Assembly: GCA_965215165.1 (NCBI GenBank)
Contig: CBDCCX010000006.1
Location: 3,286,001 to 3,350,000, forward strand
Length of the DNA stretch: 64,000 nucleotides
DNA from: JANQRZ01 sp965215165
Lineage (GTDB): Bacteria; Bacteroidota; Rhodothermia; Rhodothermales; JANQRZ01
Reading direction: 5' to 3'
Positions within the stretch are counted from its first letter, which is position 1; every line of letters begins with the position of its first letter. Position numbers and translations under genes: made by a program. The notes below the pieces were generated by a model that searched no databases, was not told the origin of the DNA, and saw only the letters and a list, made by a program, of their open reading frames with translations. This document shows, in pieces, positions 31,079 to 37,489 of the stretch.

Positions 31079-32248
31079 GGGTTTCAGGACCACCTTGATG
31101 CAGTCGTCCTCCTTGTCGCGGAAGGTCTCGTACATCTCCGGCGCGCGGTCGAGCGGGACGGTGTGGGTGATGATGAACGACGGGTCGATCTCGCCGTCCT
31201 GGATCTTCTTCAGCAGCGGGTCGAGGTAGCGCTGGACGTGGGTCTGGCCCATCTTGAACGTCAAGCCCTTGTTCATCGCCGCGCCGAAGGGGAGCGTCAC
31301 CGTCTGCCCGTAGACGCCCGGCACCGAGATCGTCCCGCCCTTGCGGCACGCCATGATCGCCTGCTGGAGCACGTAGCCGCGGTCGGTGGTGATGTGGACC
31401 GCCTCCTTGGCCCGGTTCAGCAGCTCGACGGCGCTGTTGGCCGCATGAGCCTCAGCCCCGACGGCGTCGATGCACCGGTCCGGCCCGCGCCCGCCGGTCA
31501 TCTCGTTGAGCACGTCCGGCACGTTGTCGACCTCCTCGAAGTTGATCGTCTCGGCCTTGCTGTGCGCCTCGGCCATGCGCAGCCGCTCCGGCACCCGGTC
31601 GATGGCGATCACGCGGCCCGCGCCGAGCATCCACGCGCTCTGGATCGCAAACTGCCCGACCGGCCCGCAGCCCCAGACCGCGACCGTGTCGCCGTCCTCG
31701 ATCTCGGCGTTCTCGGCGGCCATGTAGCCCGTCGGGAAGATGTCTGACAAGAAGAGCACCTGCTCGTCGGTCATCCCATCGGGGATCTTGATCGGGCCGA
31801 CGTCGGCGTAGGGGACGCGGAGGTACTCGGCCTGCCCGCCGGGGATGCCGCCCAGGAGGTGCGAGTAGCCGTAGACCCCGGCCGGGCTGTGGCCCATCGC
31901 CTTCTCAGCGTTCTCGGGCTTGGGGTTCGAGTTGTCGCAGAGCGAGAACATCGTCTGCTCGCAGAACCAGCAGTGCCCGCACGAGATCGTGAACGGGACC
32001 ACCACGCGGTCGCCCTTCTTGAGATTCTTGACGTCTGCGCCGACCTCCTCGACGATGCCCATCGGCTCGTGACCGATGATGTCGCCGGGCTTCATCATCG
32101 GCACGAAGCCGTCGTAGAGGTGGAGGTCGGAGCCGCAGATCGCGGTCGAGGTGATGCTGATGACGACATCGCGCGGGTCCTCGATCTTGGGGTCGGGGTG
32201 GGTGTCAACGCGGACGTCGTGCTGGCCGTGCCAGGTGAGGGCTTTCAT
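31076..32248 (-). CDS. Zinc-dependent alcohol dehydrogenase (formaldehyde-dehydrogenase-like MDR)
   Basis: A 390-residue medium-chain dehydrogenase. The catalytic zinc site includes C38 (TAICGSDLH) and H60-E61 (GHEPMG), the structural zinc is held by C90, C93, C96 and C104 (ISCGHCWFCEQTMFSLC), and the NAD(P) site is VAVWGCGPVGQFAIQ. The long insert around MGHSPAGVYGYSHLLGGIPG is typical of glutathione-independent formaldehyde dehydrogenase relatives, but the real substrate is open. Neighbours suggest redox or aldehyde stress. Confidence 0.9.
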   Translation of the reverse strand: MKALTWHGQHDVRVDTHPDPKIEDPRDVVISITSTAICGSDLHLYDGFVPMMKPGDIIGHEPMGIVEEVGADVKNLKKGDRVVVPFTISCGHCWFCEQTMFSLCDNSNPKPENAEKAMGHSPAGVYGYSHLLGGIPGGQAEYLRVPYADVGPIKIPDGMTDEQVLFLSDIFPTGYMAAENAEIEDGDTVAVWGCGPVGQFAIQSAWMLGAGRVIAIDRVPERLRMAEAHSKAETINFEEVDNVPDVLNEMTGGRGPDRCIDAVGAEAHAANSAVELLNRAKEAVHITTDRGYVLQQAIMACRKGGTISVPGVYGQTVTLPFGAAMNKGLTFKMGQTHVQRYLDPLLKKIQDGEIDPSFIITHTVPLDRAPEMYETFRDKEDDCIKVVLKP

Positions 32249-32308
32249 GGGGAGAGGGGAGAGAGGGTAGGGGCGAGGAGCGCCTCGCCTGAGATGGACT
32301 CGCGCCGC

Positions 32309-32414
32309 TAGTGCTGCGACACGAGAAGAAGGACGGGCAGATCGGCGAGGCCAACGCCGACGCGCGGCGCACGGGCCGCCGAGAACCCGTCAGAATCGCC
32401 GTGAAGCAGCACTA
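32309..32414 (-). repeat. Dispersed element with 9-bp terminal inverted repeats (copy 2, short form)
   Basis: Its ends are TAGTGCTGC and GCAGCACTA, a perfect 9-bp terminal inverted repeat. Read on the minus strand it matches the first about 85 and last about 30 bases of the copy at 23985-24150. The right end supplies the TAG stop codon of the DJ-1/PfpI gene. No transposase lies near, so this looks like a MITE-like element. Confidence 0.7.
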
Positions 32415-32987
32415 AACGCTGCGCGCCTGCTCGGCGTGCGTGCCCTCGGCGAACTCCTCGACGAGCTTCGAGCAGAAGGCCGGCAGGTCGTCCGGGTTGC
32501 GGCTCGTGACGAGTCCCTGATCGACGTGGACCTCCTCGTCGACCCACGTCGCACCGGCATTGCGGAGGTCGGTTCGGATCGAGTGGTACGAGGTGACCGT
32601 GCGGTCACCGAGCACGTCGGCTTCGACGAGGACCCACGGCCCGTGGCAGATTGCGCCGACGGGCTTCGCCTGCTCGAAGAAGGCCCGGACGAAGGCGACC
32701 ACGTCGTCGTCCGCGCGGAGCGTGTCCGCTCCGACGGTGCCGCCGGGGATCACGAGGCCGTCGAAGTCCCCAGCCGACACCTCGGAGACGGTTTTGTCGA
32801 TGGGGTACGAGCCCCCGTCGTCCAAGTCGTCGTTGACGGTCTGAGCCTGACCGGGTTTCGTGCTGACGACGGTGAGGGTCGCGCCGGCGTCCTCGAGGGC
32901 CTGCTTCGGCTGGGTGAACTCCGGCTCTTCGGTGCCGCGCGGGGCGACAAGGATAGCGATGGAGCGGTCGTTGAGTGGGGTAGACAT
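32412..32987 (-). CDS. DJ-1/PfpI-family protein (YhbO/Hsp31-like)
   Basis: A 191-residue class-I-glutamine-amidotransferase-like fold with the nucleophile elbow AICHGPW (C114-H115) and an acidic partner near E21-E22 (PRGTEEPEFTQP). VTSYHSIRTDLRNAGATWVD and VTSRNPDDLPAFC are characteristic of PfpI/YhbO, stress-induced proteins reported as deglycases or peptidases. Its stop codon coincides with the end of the dispersed repeat. It sits upstream of the alcohol dehydrogenase on the same strand and fits an aldehyde or glycation stress group. Confidence 0.92.
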   Translation of the reverse strand: MSTPLNDRSIAILVAPRGTEEPEFTQPKQALEDAGATLTVVSTKPGQAQTVNDDLDDGGSYPIDKTVSEVSAGDFDGLVIPGGTVGADTLRADDDVVAFVRAFFEQAKPVGAICHGPWVLVEADVLGDRTVTSYHSIRTDLRNAGATWVDEEVHVDQGLVTSRNPDDLPAFCSKLVEEFAEGTHAEQARSV

Positions 32988-33103
32988 GGCGGGGTGAGCT
33001 GAGATGGGCGAGTGTAGAAGAGGCGTTAGCTAAGAGGGAAAGGAGGTCGCTTGTTCCAGCATCGGTGCAGAATGGTCCCGCCCTGTGACTGCCCGGTCCG
33101 GCG

Positions 33104-33110
33104 TAGCTTG
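33104..33110 (+). promoter_or_regulatory. TAGCTTG -7-like element upstream of the D-threonine-aldolase-like gene
   Basis: This is a TAnnTTG box 25 bases before the ATG at 33135, the same position as boxes before yebC and ybbR. Weak by itself. Confidence 0.28.
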
Positions 33111-33134
33111 AACGCCTTGCCCCCTGCCTCGCCC

Positions 33135-34313
33135 ATGATTCTCTCCGACCTCGACACGCCGTGCCTGCTCGTCGAGCGGCACTGCCTCGACCGCAATCTC
33201 CGCCGGATGCAGGCGATGGCTGACGCGCAGGGCGTCGCGCTCCGGCCGCACCTCAAGACCCACAAGTCCGTCGCCCTCGCCCGGCAGCAGCGCGACCTCG
33301 GCGCGCGCAGCGTCACCGTCGCCAAGGCGGGGGAAGCGGAAGTGTTCGCCGAGGCTGGGTTCGACGACGTCCGCCTCGCCTACACCGTCGTCGGCGCGGC
33401 CAAGTGGGCGCGGCTCCACCGCCTGATGGGGGGCGGCACGCGGGTCTCGTTCTGCGTCGACACCCTCGCCGGGGCGCGGCTCGCCTCCGCCTTCTTCGCC
33501 GAGCGCGAGGCCGAGGCCGAAGTGCTGATCGAGGTCGATACCGGGCACGGACGCTGCGGCATCGGGTGGGACCACCCGGACGCCCTATCTGTGGCGGAGG
33601 CCGTCCGCGGCCTGCCGGGGCTGAGGCTCGCCGGCCTCCTGACGCACGGCGGGCAGGCCTACTTCGGTCCGCTCGAGGGCGAGACCCGGCACGAGGCGCT
33701 CGCCCGCACGATGCGTGAGGAGCGCGACCGCCTCCTCGCCCTCGCCACCCGCCTCCACGCCGCCGGTGCGCTCGACGCCGACGCCGAGCTGTCGGTCGGC
33801 TCGACCCCGACGATGCGCGTCTTCGAAAACGCAGAGGCCGCATCGTCCAGTGGGGTGGCGTTCCGCATCACCGAAGTCCGGCCCGGCAACTACGTCTTCT
33901 GCGACGCCGAGCAGGTCGCCCTCGGGTCGGCCGCCCTCGCCGACTGCGCGCTCACCGTGTACGCGACGGTCGTCTCGAAGCAGCCCGACGAGCGCGGCGG
34001 CTCGCGCCTCTTCCTCGACGCCGGCAAGAAGGTCTTCACGAGCGACACCGGCTGGGGCACGGTCGGCTTTGGTGTCCTCCTCTACAACCCCGAGCGGATG
34101 GTCGCGTTGCCGCACGCCGACCTGTTCGCGCTCTCCGAGGAGCACGCCTGGGTCCGCATCCCCGGAGCCGCCACGCTCGACGTCGGCGACCGCGTCCGCG
34201 TCGTCCCGAACCACGCCTGCGTCGCGGTCGATACGCAGGCGGAGCTGGTCGTCGTGGACGGCGAGGAGGTCGTCGAGCGGTGGGCCGTCGACGCGCGCGG
34301 CGCGGTGCAGTAG
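33135..34313 (+). CDS. PLP-dependent D-threonine aldolase / D-serine dehydratase-like enzyme
   Basis: The 392-residue protein has the alanine-racemase-type PLP barrel: TPCLLVERHCLDRNLRRMQA, then RPHLKTHKS with the PLP lysine (K41 most likely), VLIEVDTGHGRCGI and LSVGSTPTMRVF. The C-terminal D-serine-dehydratase-like domain ends VRVVPNHACVAVDTQ, whose His and Cys bind the divalent metal. Reactions in the family are D-threonine to glycine plus acetaldehyde, or D-serine dehydration; the choice is not decided by sequence. ATG at 33135 begins the homology. Confidence 0.88.
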   Translation: MILSDLDTPCLLVERHCLDRNLRRMQAMADAQGVALRPHLKTHKSVALARQQRDLGARSVTVAKAGEAEVFAEAGFDDVRLAYTVVGAAKWARLHRLMGGGTRVSFCVDTLAGARLASAFFAEREAEAEVLIEVDTGHGRCGIGWDHPDALSVAEAVRGLPGLRLAGLLTHGGQAYFGPLEGETRHEALARTMREERDRLLALATRLHAAGALDADAELSVGSTPTMRVFENAEAASSSGVAFRITEVRPGNYVFCDAEQVALGSAALADCALTVYATVVSKQPDERGGSRLFLDAGKKVFTSDTGWGTVGFGVLLYNPERMVALPHADLFALSEEHAWVRIPGAATLDVGDRVRVVPNHACVAVDTQAELVVVDGEEVVERWAVDARGAVQ

Positions 34314-34345
34314 AGCCGGGCGGACCGTCCCGGCGAGGGCGGCGG

Positions 34346-34353
34346 TATATTTG
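34346..34353 (+). promoter_or_regulatory. Bacteroidota-type -7 element TATATTTG upstream of yebC
   Basis: A perfect TAnnTTTG match ends 27 bases before the yebC ATG, a normal leader length. The -33 TTG is not clear. It is the cleanest example of a recurring box in this window. Confidence 0.5.
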
Positions 34354-34379
34354 GCTCTCCTCACGAACAGCACACCGCG

Positions 34380-35129
34380 ATGGCAGGACACAACAAGTGG
34401 TCGAAGGTCAAGCGCAAGAAAGGCGTCGCGGATGCGCGCCGCTCGAAGGTCTGGGCGCGCATCACGCGCGACATCATGATCGCAGCCCGCGAGGGCGGCG
34501 GCAGCATCGACATGAACCCGCGCCTCGCGCTCTCGGTGGACAAGGCGAAGGCCGAGAACATGCCCAAGGACAACATCGAGCGCGCCATCAAGCGCGGCAC
34601 CGGCGAGATCGAGGGCGCGGACTACGAGGAGATGACCTACGAGGGCTACGGCCCCGGCGGCGTCGCCGTCTTCGTCGAGTGCCTGACTGACAACACCAAC
34701 CGCACCGTCGCGGATGTCCGCCACGCCTTCAGCAAGCACGGCGGCAACCTCGGCACGAGCGGCTCGGTGGCCTACCTGTTCGAGCGCAAAGGGCAGATCG
34801 AGGTCGACGCCGCCGGGCAGAGCGAGGACGACCTGTTCCTGCTCGTCGCCGAGGCCGGGGCCGAGGACTTGCAGCGCGCCGACGGCAGCTTTGTCGTCAC
34901 CACGCCCGTTGAGACGTTCGCCGCCGTGCAGGCCTCGCTCGACGCCGCCGGCATCGAGCCTGCCGAGGCCGCCCTCGTCCGCATCCCGACGACGCTGACG
35001 CGCCTCGCCGGGGACGACGCCGCGAAGGTCCTCCGGCTCGTCGACACGCTCGAAGACCTGCAAGACGTGCAGGACGTGTCCACCACGCTCGACGTGGACG
35101 AAGACACCCTCGCCTCGATTTCGGAGTGA
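34380..35129 (+). CDS. yebC: YebC/PmpR-family protein
   Basis: The 249-residue sequence starts MAGHNKWSKVKRKKGVADAR, the invariant YebC N-terminus, and carries TRDIMIAAREGGG, AKAENMPKDNIERAIKRG, EGYGPGGVAVFVECLTDNTN and the acidic C-terminal end YebC proteins share. Members act as transcription regulators or ribosome-associated factors that relieve stalling. It lies just upstream of ruvC, a classic yebC-ruvC arrangement. Confidence 0.96.
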   Translation: MAGHNKWSKVKRKKGVADARRSKVWARITRDIMIAAREGGGSIDMNPRLALSVDKAKAENMPKDNIERAIKRGTGEIEGADYEEMTYEGYGPGGVAVFVECLTDNTNRTVADVRHAFSKHGGNLGTSGSVAYLFERKGQIEVDAAGQSEDDLFLLVAEAGAEDLQRADGSFVVTTPVETFAAVQASLDAAGIEPAEAALVRIPTTLTRLAGDDAAKVLRLVDTLEDLQDVQDVSTTLDVDEDTLASISE

Positions 35130-35137
35130 CCATTTTA

Positions 35138-35200
35138 GATTTTGGATTGCTACCCGGCCACAACCGTCAACCCGGAATCCCCAATCCAAACTCCAAAATC
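35138..35200. repeat. Imperfect inverted repeat GATTTTGGATTG / CCAATCC..CCAAAATC
   Basis: GATTTTGGATTG at 35138-35149 faces CCAATCCAAACTCCAAAATC at 35181-35200 in the yebC-ruvC gap. The right arm ends two bases before the ruvC ATG, so the hairpin would cover the ruvC translation start. Confidence 0.4.
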
Positions 35201-35202
35201 GG

Positions 35203-35736
35203 ATGATCGTCCTCGGCATCGACCCCGGCACGCGGCACACGGGCTTCGGCGTGCTCGTGGTCGAAGGCTCCCGCGAGACGGTGGTCGACTACGGAACGGT
35301 GAGTCCGGGAGAGGCGCTCGGCCTGATGGTGCGGCTCCAGAAAATCGGCGAGGCCGTGGAGGCGCTCATCGCCGAGCACCGGCCGGACGAGCTGGCGATC
35401 GAGATGCCGTTCATGGGGAAGAACGCGCAGGCGATGCTCAAGCTCGGGCAGGTGCAGGGCTTCGTGATGAAGGCCGCGCTCGACCACCAGATCCCGGTGA
35501 CGCAGTACGCCCCGCGCGAGATCAAGAAGGCCGTCGTCGGCAACGGCAACGCGGCCAAGGAGCAGGTCTGGTTCATGCTCCGCGCCCAACTGAACCTGAC
35601 CGAGGACCGGGGCCTCGACGCCTCCGACGCGCTCGGCGTCGCCCTGTGCCACGCCCGCCGCGTCGACGCCGGGCCGACGGGCAAGTTCAAGAGCTGGGCG
35701 AGCTTCGTGGCGGCCAACCCGGATCGGATTTCGTAG
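35203..35736 (+). CDS. ruvC: Holliday junction endonuclease RuvC
   Basis: At 177 residues it has the RNase H-fold acidic residues in place: D7 (LGIDPGTRHTGFG), the Glu in LAIEMPFMGKNAQAMLKLGQ, and the two C-terminal Asp in LDASDALGVALCHA. YAPREIKKAVVGNGNAAKEQ is the RuvC DNA-binding segment. It resolves Holliday junctions together with RuvAB, which are not in this window. The gene may be co-transcribed with yebC. Confidence 0.96.
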   Translation: MIVLGIDPGTRHTGFGVLVVEGSRETVVDYGTVSPGEALGLMVRLQKIGEAVEALIAEHRPDELAIEMPFMGKNAQAMLKLGQVQGFVMKAALDHQIPVTQYAPREIKKAVVGNGNAAKEQVWFMLRAQLNLTEDRGLDASDALGVALCHARRVDAGPTGKFKSWASFVAANPDRIS

Positions 35737-35741
35737 CCTGG

Positions 35742-36017
35742 CTACCGGTAGCCGCGTTCTTCGTCGCGGGCGCGGACCACGCGGGCGGTCTCCTCGAGGT
35801 CGAGCGCGCCGCCGCTGAGGTCGCGGGCTAGCTCGGCGATCTGGCGGTCCTTGCCGGGGGCCTGGCCCCACTCGCCGTGCCCCTGCTCGATGACCGAGAC
35901 TAGGATGCGGAGGTACGGGTAGCGCGCCTCCTCCGAGTCGAGCTCGGCCACGGCCACGGCGAAGAGTTGAGTGTTGCGCCCGACCTGCCGATCTATAATC
36001 TTGTCGTCGTACGGCAT
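35742..36017 (-). CDS. Conserved small protein of unknown function
   Basis: A 91-residue acidic protein, MPYDDKIIDRQVGRNTQLFA and SEEARYPYLRILVSVIEQGH, with ARDEERGYR at its end. The alternating charged and aliphatic residues suggest a compact helical protein, but I recognise no family. ATG at 36017 was chosen because upstream codons are low in structure. It converges with ruvC, the two stops being five bases apart. Confidence 0.55.
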   Translation of the reverse strand: MPYDDKIIDRQVGRNTQLFAVAVAELDSEEARYPYLRILVSVIEQGHGEWGQAPGKDRQIAELARDLSGGALDLEETARVVRARDEERGYR

Positions 36018-36182
36018 ACCACCCCCGCGAGCAGTGGTTGAGAGAGAAGTTGAGAGAGAAGAGGTGAGATGAGACACGCCCTGCGTCGCCGCGTCTATAC
36101 CGAAGGGCGGCAGAAATGGTTCGGTGGAACGCAGAAACGCCCCGTAGCTTACAGTCCCCGACCGCGTCCTGATGCACTCCCG

Positions 36183-36470
36183 ATGGAACCTGCCGCCTTC
36201 TACCACCGCGACCGCCTCGTCTACCGGCTGGAGCTGCTGCCGACGGTGTACCCGTACTTCCGGCGCGCCCGCACCGGCACCCTAGCCGTGGGCGACCTCG
36301 TCTACTACGGGCCGATGCCGACCTACTACGGCATCGGCGAGGTGATGCACGTCTCGGAGCGCTTCGTGCTCGTGGACTTCCGCGGGACGGGCCTGTTCGG
36401 GGTCCACGAGGAGGCGATGGAGCCGCAGTACCTCCTGCCCATCCCGGCCGACCGGATGGCGCTGCTCTAG
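36183..36470 (+). CDS. Small DUF3553-like beta-barrel protein
   Basis: The 95-residue sequence has AVGDLVYYGPMPTYYGIGEV followed by MHVSERFVLVDFRG, the order of a small SH3- or CarD-like barrel (G.LV......GIG.V......V.V.F...G), which resembles DUF3553-type proteins. Its end, EPQYLLPIPADRMALL, is hydrophobic. ATG at 36183 was taken as start because homology-like sequence begins after it. A tandem palindrome follows immediately. Function unknown. Confidence 0.6.
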   Translation: MEPAAFYHRDRLVYRLELLPTVYPYFRRARTGTLAVGDLVYYGPMPTYYGIGEVMHVSERFVLVDFRGTGLFGVHEEAMEPQYLLPIPADRMALL

Positions 36471-36484
36471 GCAGGCAGCGCTGG

Positions 36485-36522
36485 GGTCTAGACCAAGCAC
36501 GCCGGTCTAGACCAAGCACGCC
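36485..36522. promoter_or_regulatory. Tandem palindromic operator candidate (2 x GGTCTAGACC)
   Basis: A 19-base unit, GGTCTAGACCAAGCACGCC, occurs twice head to tail (36485-36503 and 36504-36522); each copy carries the perfect 10-bp palindrome GGTCTAGACC. It ends 10 bases before a TATTTTG box and 39 bases before the acyltransferase gene. The arrangement is what a repressor with two adjacent dimer sites would use. Confidence 0.5.
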
Positions 36523-36532
36523 GGCGACGCCG

Positions 36533-36539
36533 TATTTTG
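36533..36539 (+). promoter_or_regulatory. TATTTTG -7-like element upstream of the acyltransferase gene
   Basis: This TAnnTTG box lies 22 bases before the ATG at 36562 and directly after the tandem palindromes. Confidence 0.35.
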
Positions 36540-36561
36540 CGGTCTACCCTCGCGCGCGCCG

Positions 36562-37407
36562 ATGCACCCGATCCCCGAAGAGACGCTGAGACACCCGGCC
36601 CGGCACGGGCTGCCGCGCGCGTCGCTCTGGACGCGGCTGCACTTCGCCTGGACGCTGCCGTGGGTGGGCGGCGTGATGGCGCTCTGCTTCGGCGGTTATC
36701 TGACCGAGAACGCGCTGCACCGCACCGAGCAGCCCTCGGCCGAGCGGTTCAAGCGGTGGTCCACGCGCTGGGCGCGCGCCGTGCTCGGCGCGGCCGGCAT
36801 CCGCGTCGAGACCACGGTCCGCGCGGAGATCGACCCCGCGCAGCCGGTGATCTTCGTAGCCAACCACCAGAACGAGCTGGACATCGCCACCATCCTGGCC
36901 GGGGTCCCGTGGCCGTTCGGGTTCATGGCGAAGGCGGCGCTGCGGACCGTGCCCGTCCTCGGGGCGATGCTCGAGGAGACGGTGTGCTTGCTCGTGGACC
37001 GGAGCGACCCGCGCCGCGCCGTCGAGAGCCTGCGCGAGGCGGCGGACCGCATCCGCGAGGGCACCTCGGTGCTGGTCTTCTGCGAGGGCGAGCGGTCCTT
37101 CTCCCGAACCCTGCTGCCGTTTCTGCGGGGGGCCTTCGTGCTCGCGGTCCAGGCCGGCGTCCCGCTCGTGCCCGTGACGGTGATCGACAACTACCGGCTC
37201 GTCGACGAGCGCCGCTTCGCCGCCCGCCCCGGCACGGCCCGCCTCGTCATCGGCGCGCCGGTCCCGACCGAGGGGCGAACGCGCGCCGATGTGCCCGCGC
37301 TGATGGGCGAGGTCCGCGCCGTGATGCAGGCCGAGCTGGACCGGGCGCACGGGGTGGCTTCGCCTGCGCTGCCGGACTACGCGGCCTCGCCCGGCCGCCC
37401 GTCCTGA
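36562..37407 (+). CDS. 1-acyl-sn-glycerol-3-phosphate acyltransferase-like (PlsC domain)
   Basis: The 281-residue membrane protein has an N-terminal hydrophobic helix (HFAWTLPWVGGVMALCFGGY), then the PlsC motifs: NHQNELD (N101-D107, the NHxxxxD catalytic box), FGFMAKAALRTVPVLGAMLE and VFCEGERSFS (equivalent to FPEGTRS). PLVPVTVIDNYRL is the fourth motif. It esterifies lysophosphatidic acid or a related lipid at the inner membrane. FCEGERS deviates mildly from the consensus. Upstream palindromes suggest specific regulation. Confidence 0.9.
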   Translation: MHPIPEETLRHPARHGLPRASLWTRLHFAWTLPWVGGVMALCFGGYLTENALHRTEQPSAERFKRWSTRWARAVLGAAGIRVETTVRAEIDPAQPVIFVANHQNELDIATILAGVPWPFGFMAKAALRTVPVLGAMLEETVCLLVDRSDPRRAVESLREAADRIREGTSVLVFCEGERSFSRTLLPFLRGAFVLAVQAGVPLVPVTVIDNYRLVDERRFAARPGTARLVIGAPVPTEGRTRADVPALMGEVRAVMQAELDRAHGVASPALPDYAASPGRPS

Positions 37408-37477
37408 GGCTAACCTCCGACGGCGCGTTTCGCTCGAAGCGCGAGCGCCGTCGTGGCGCGCGCGGCGCTCCGTCCCG

Positions 37478-37486
37478 TAGCTTTCG
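37478..37486 (+). promoter_or_regulatory. TAGCTTTCG -7-like element just before the YfhO-like gene
   Basis: A TAnnTTTCG box ends only three bases before the ATG at 37490. If it is used, the transcript would be leaderless or start within the gene. Confidence 0.25.
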
Positions 37487-37489
37487 TCT

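Noticed and set aside
33585..35240. Long minus-strand open frame opposite the D-threonine-aldolase-like and yebC genes
   Set aside because: It is antisense to two well-supported genes and lacks recognisable motifs.
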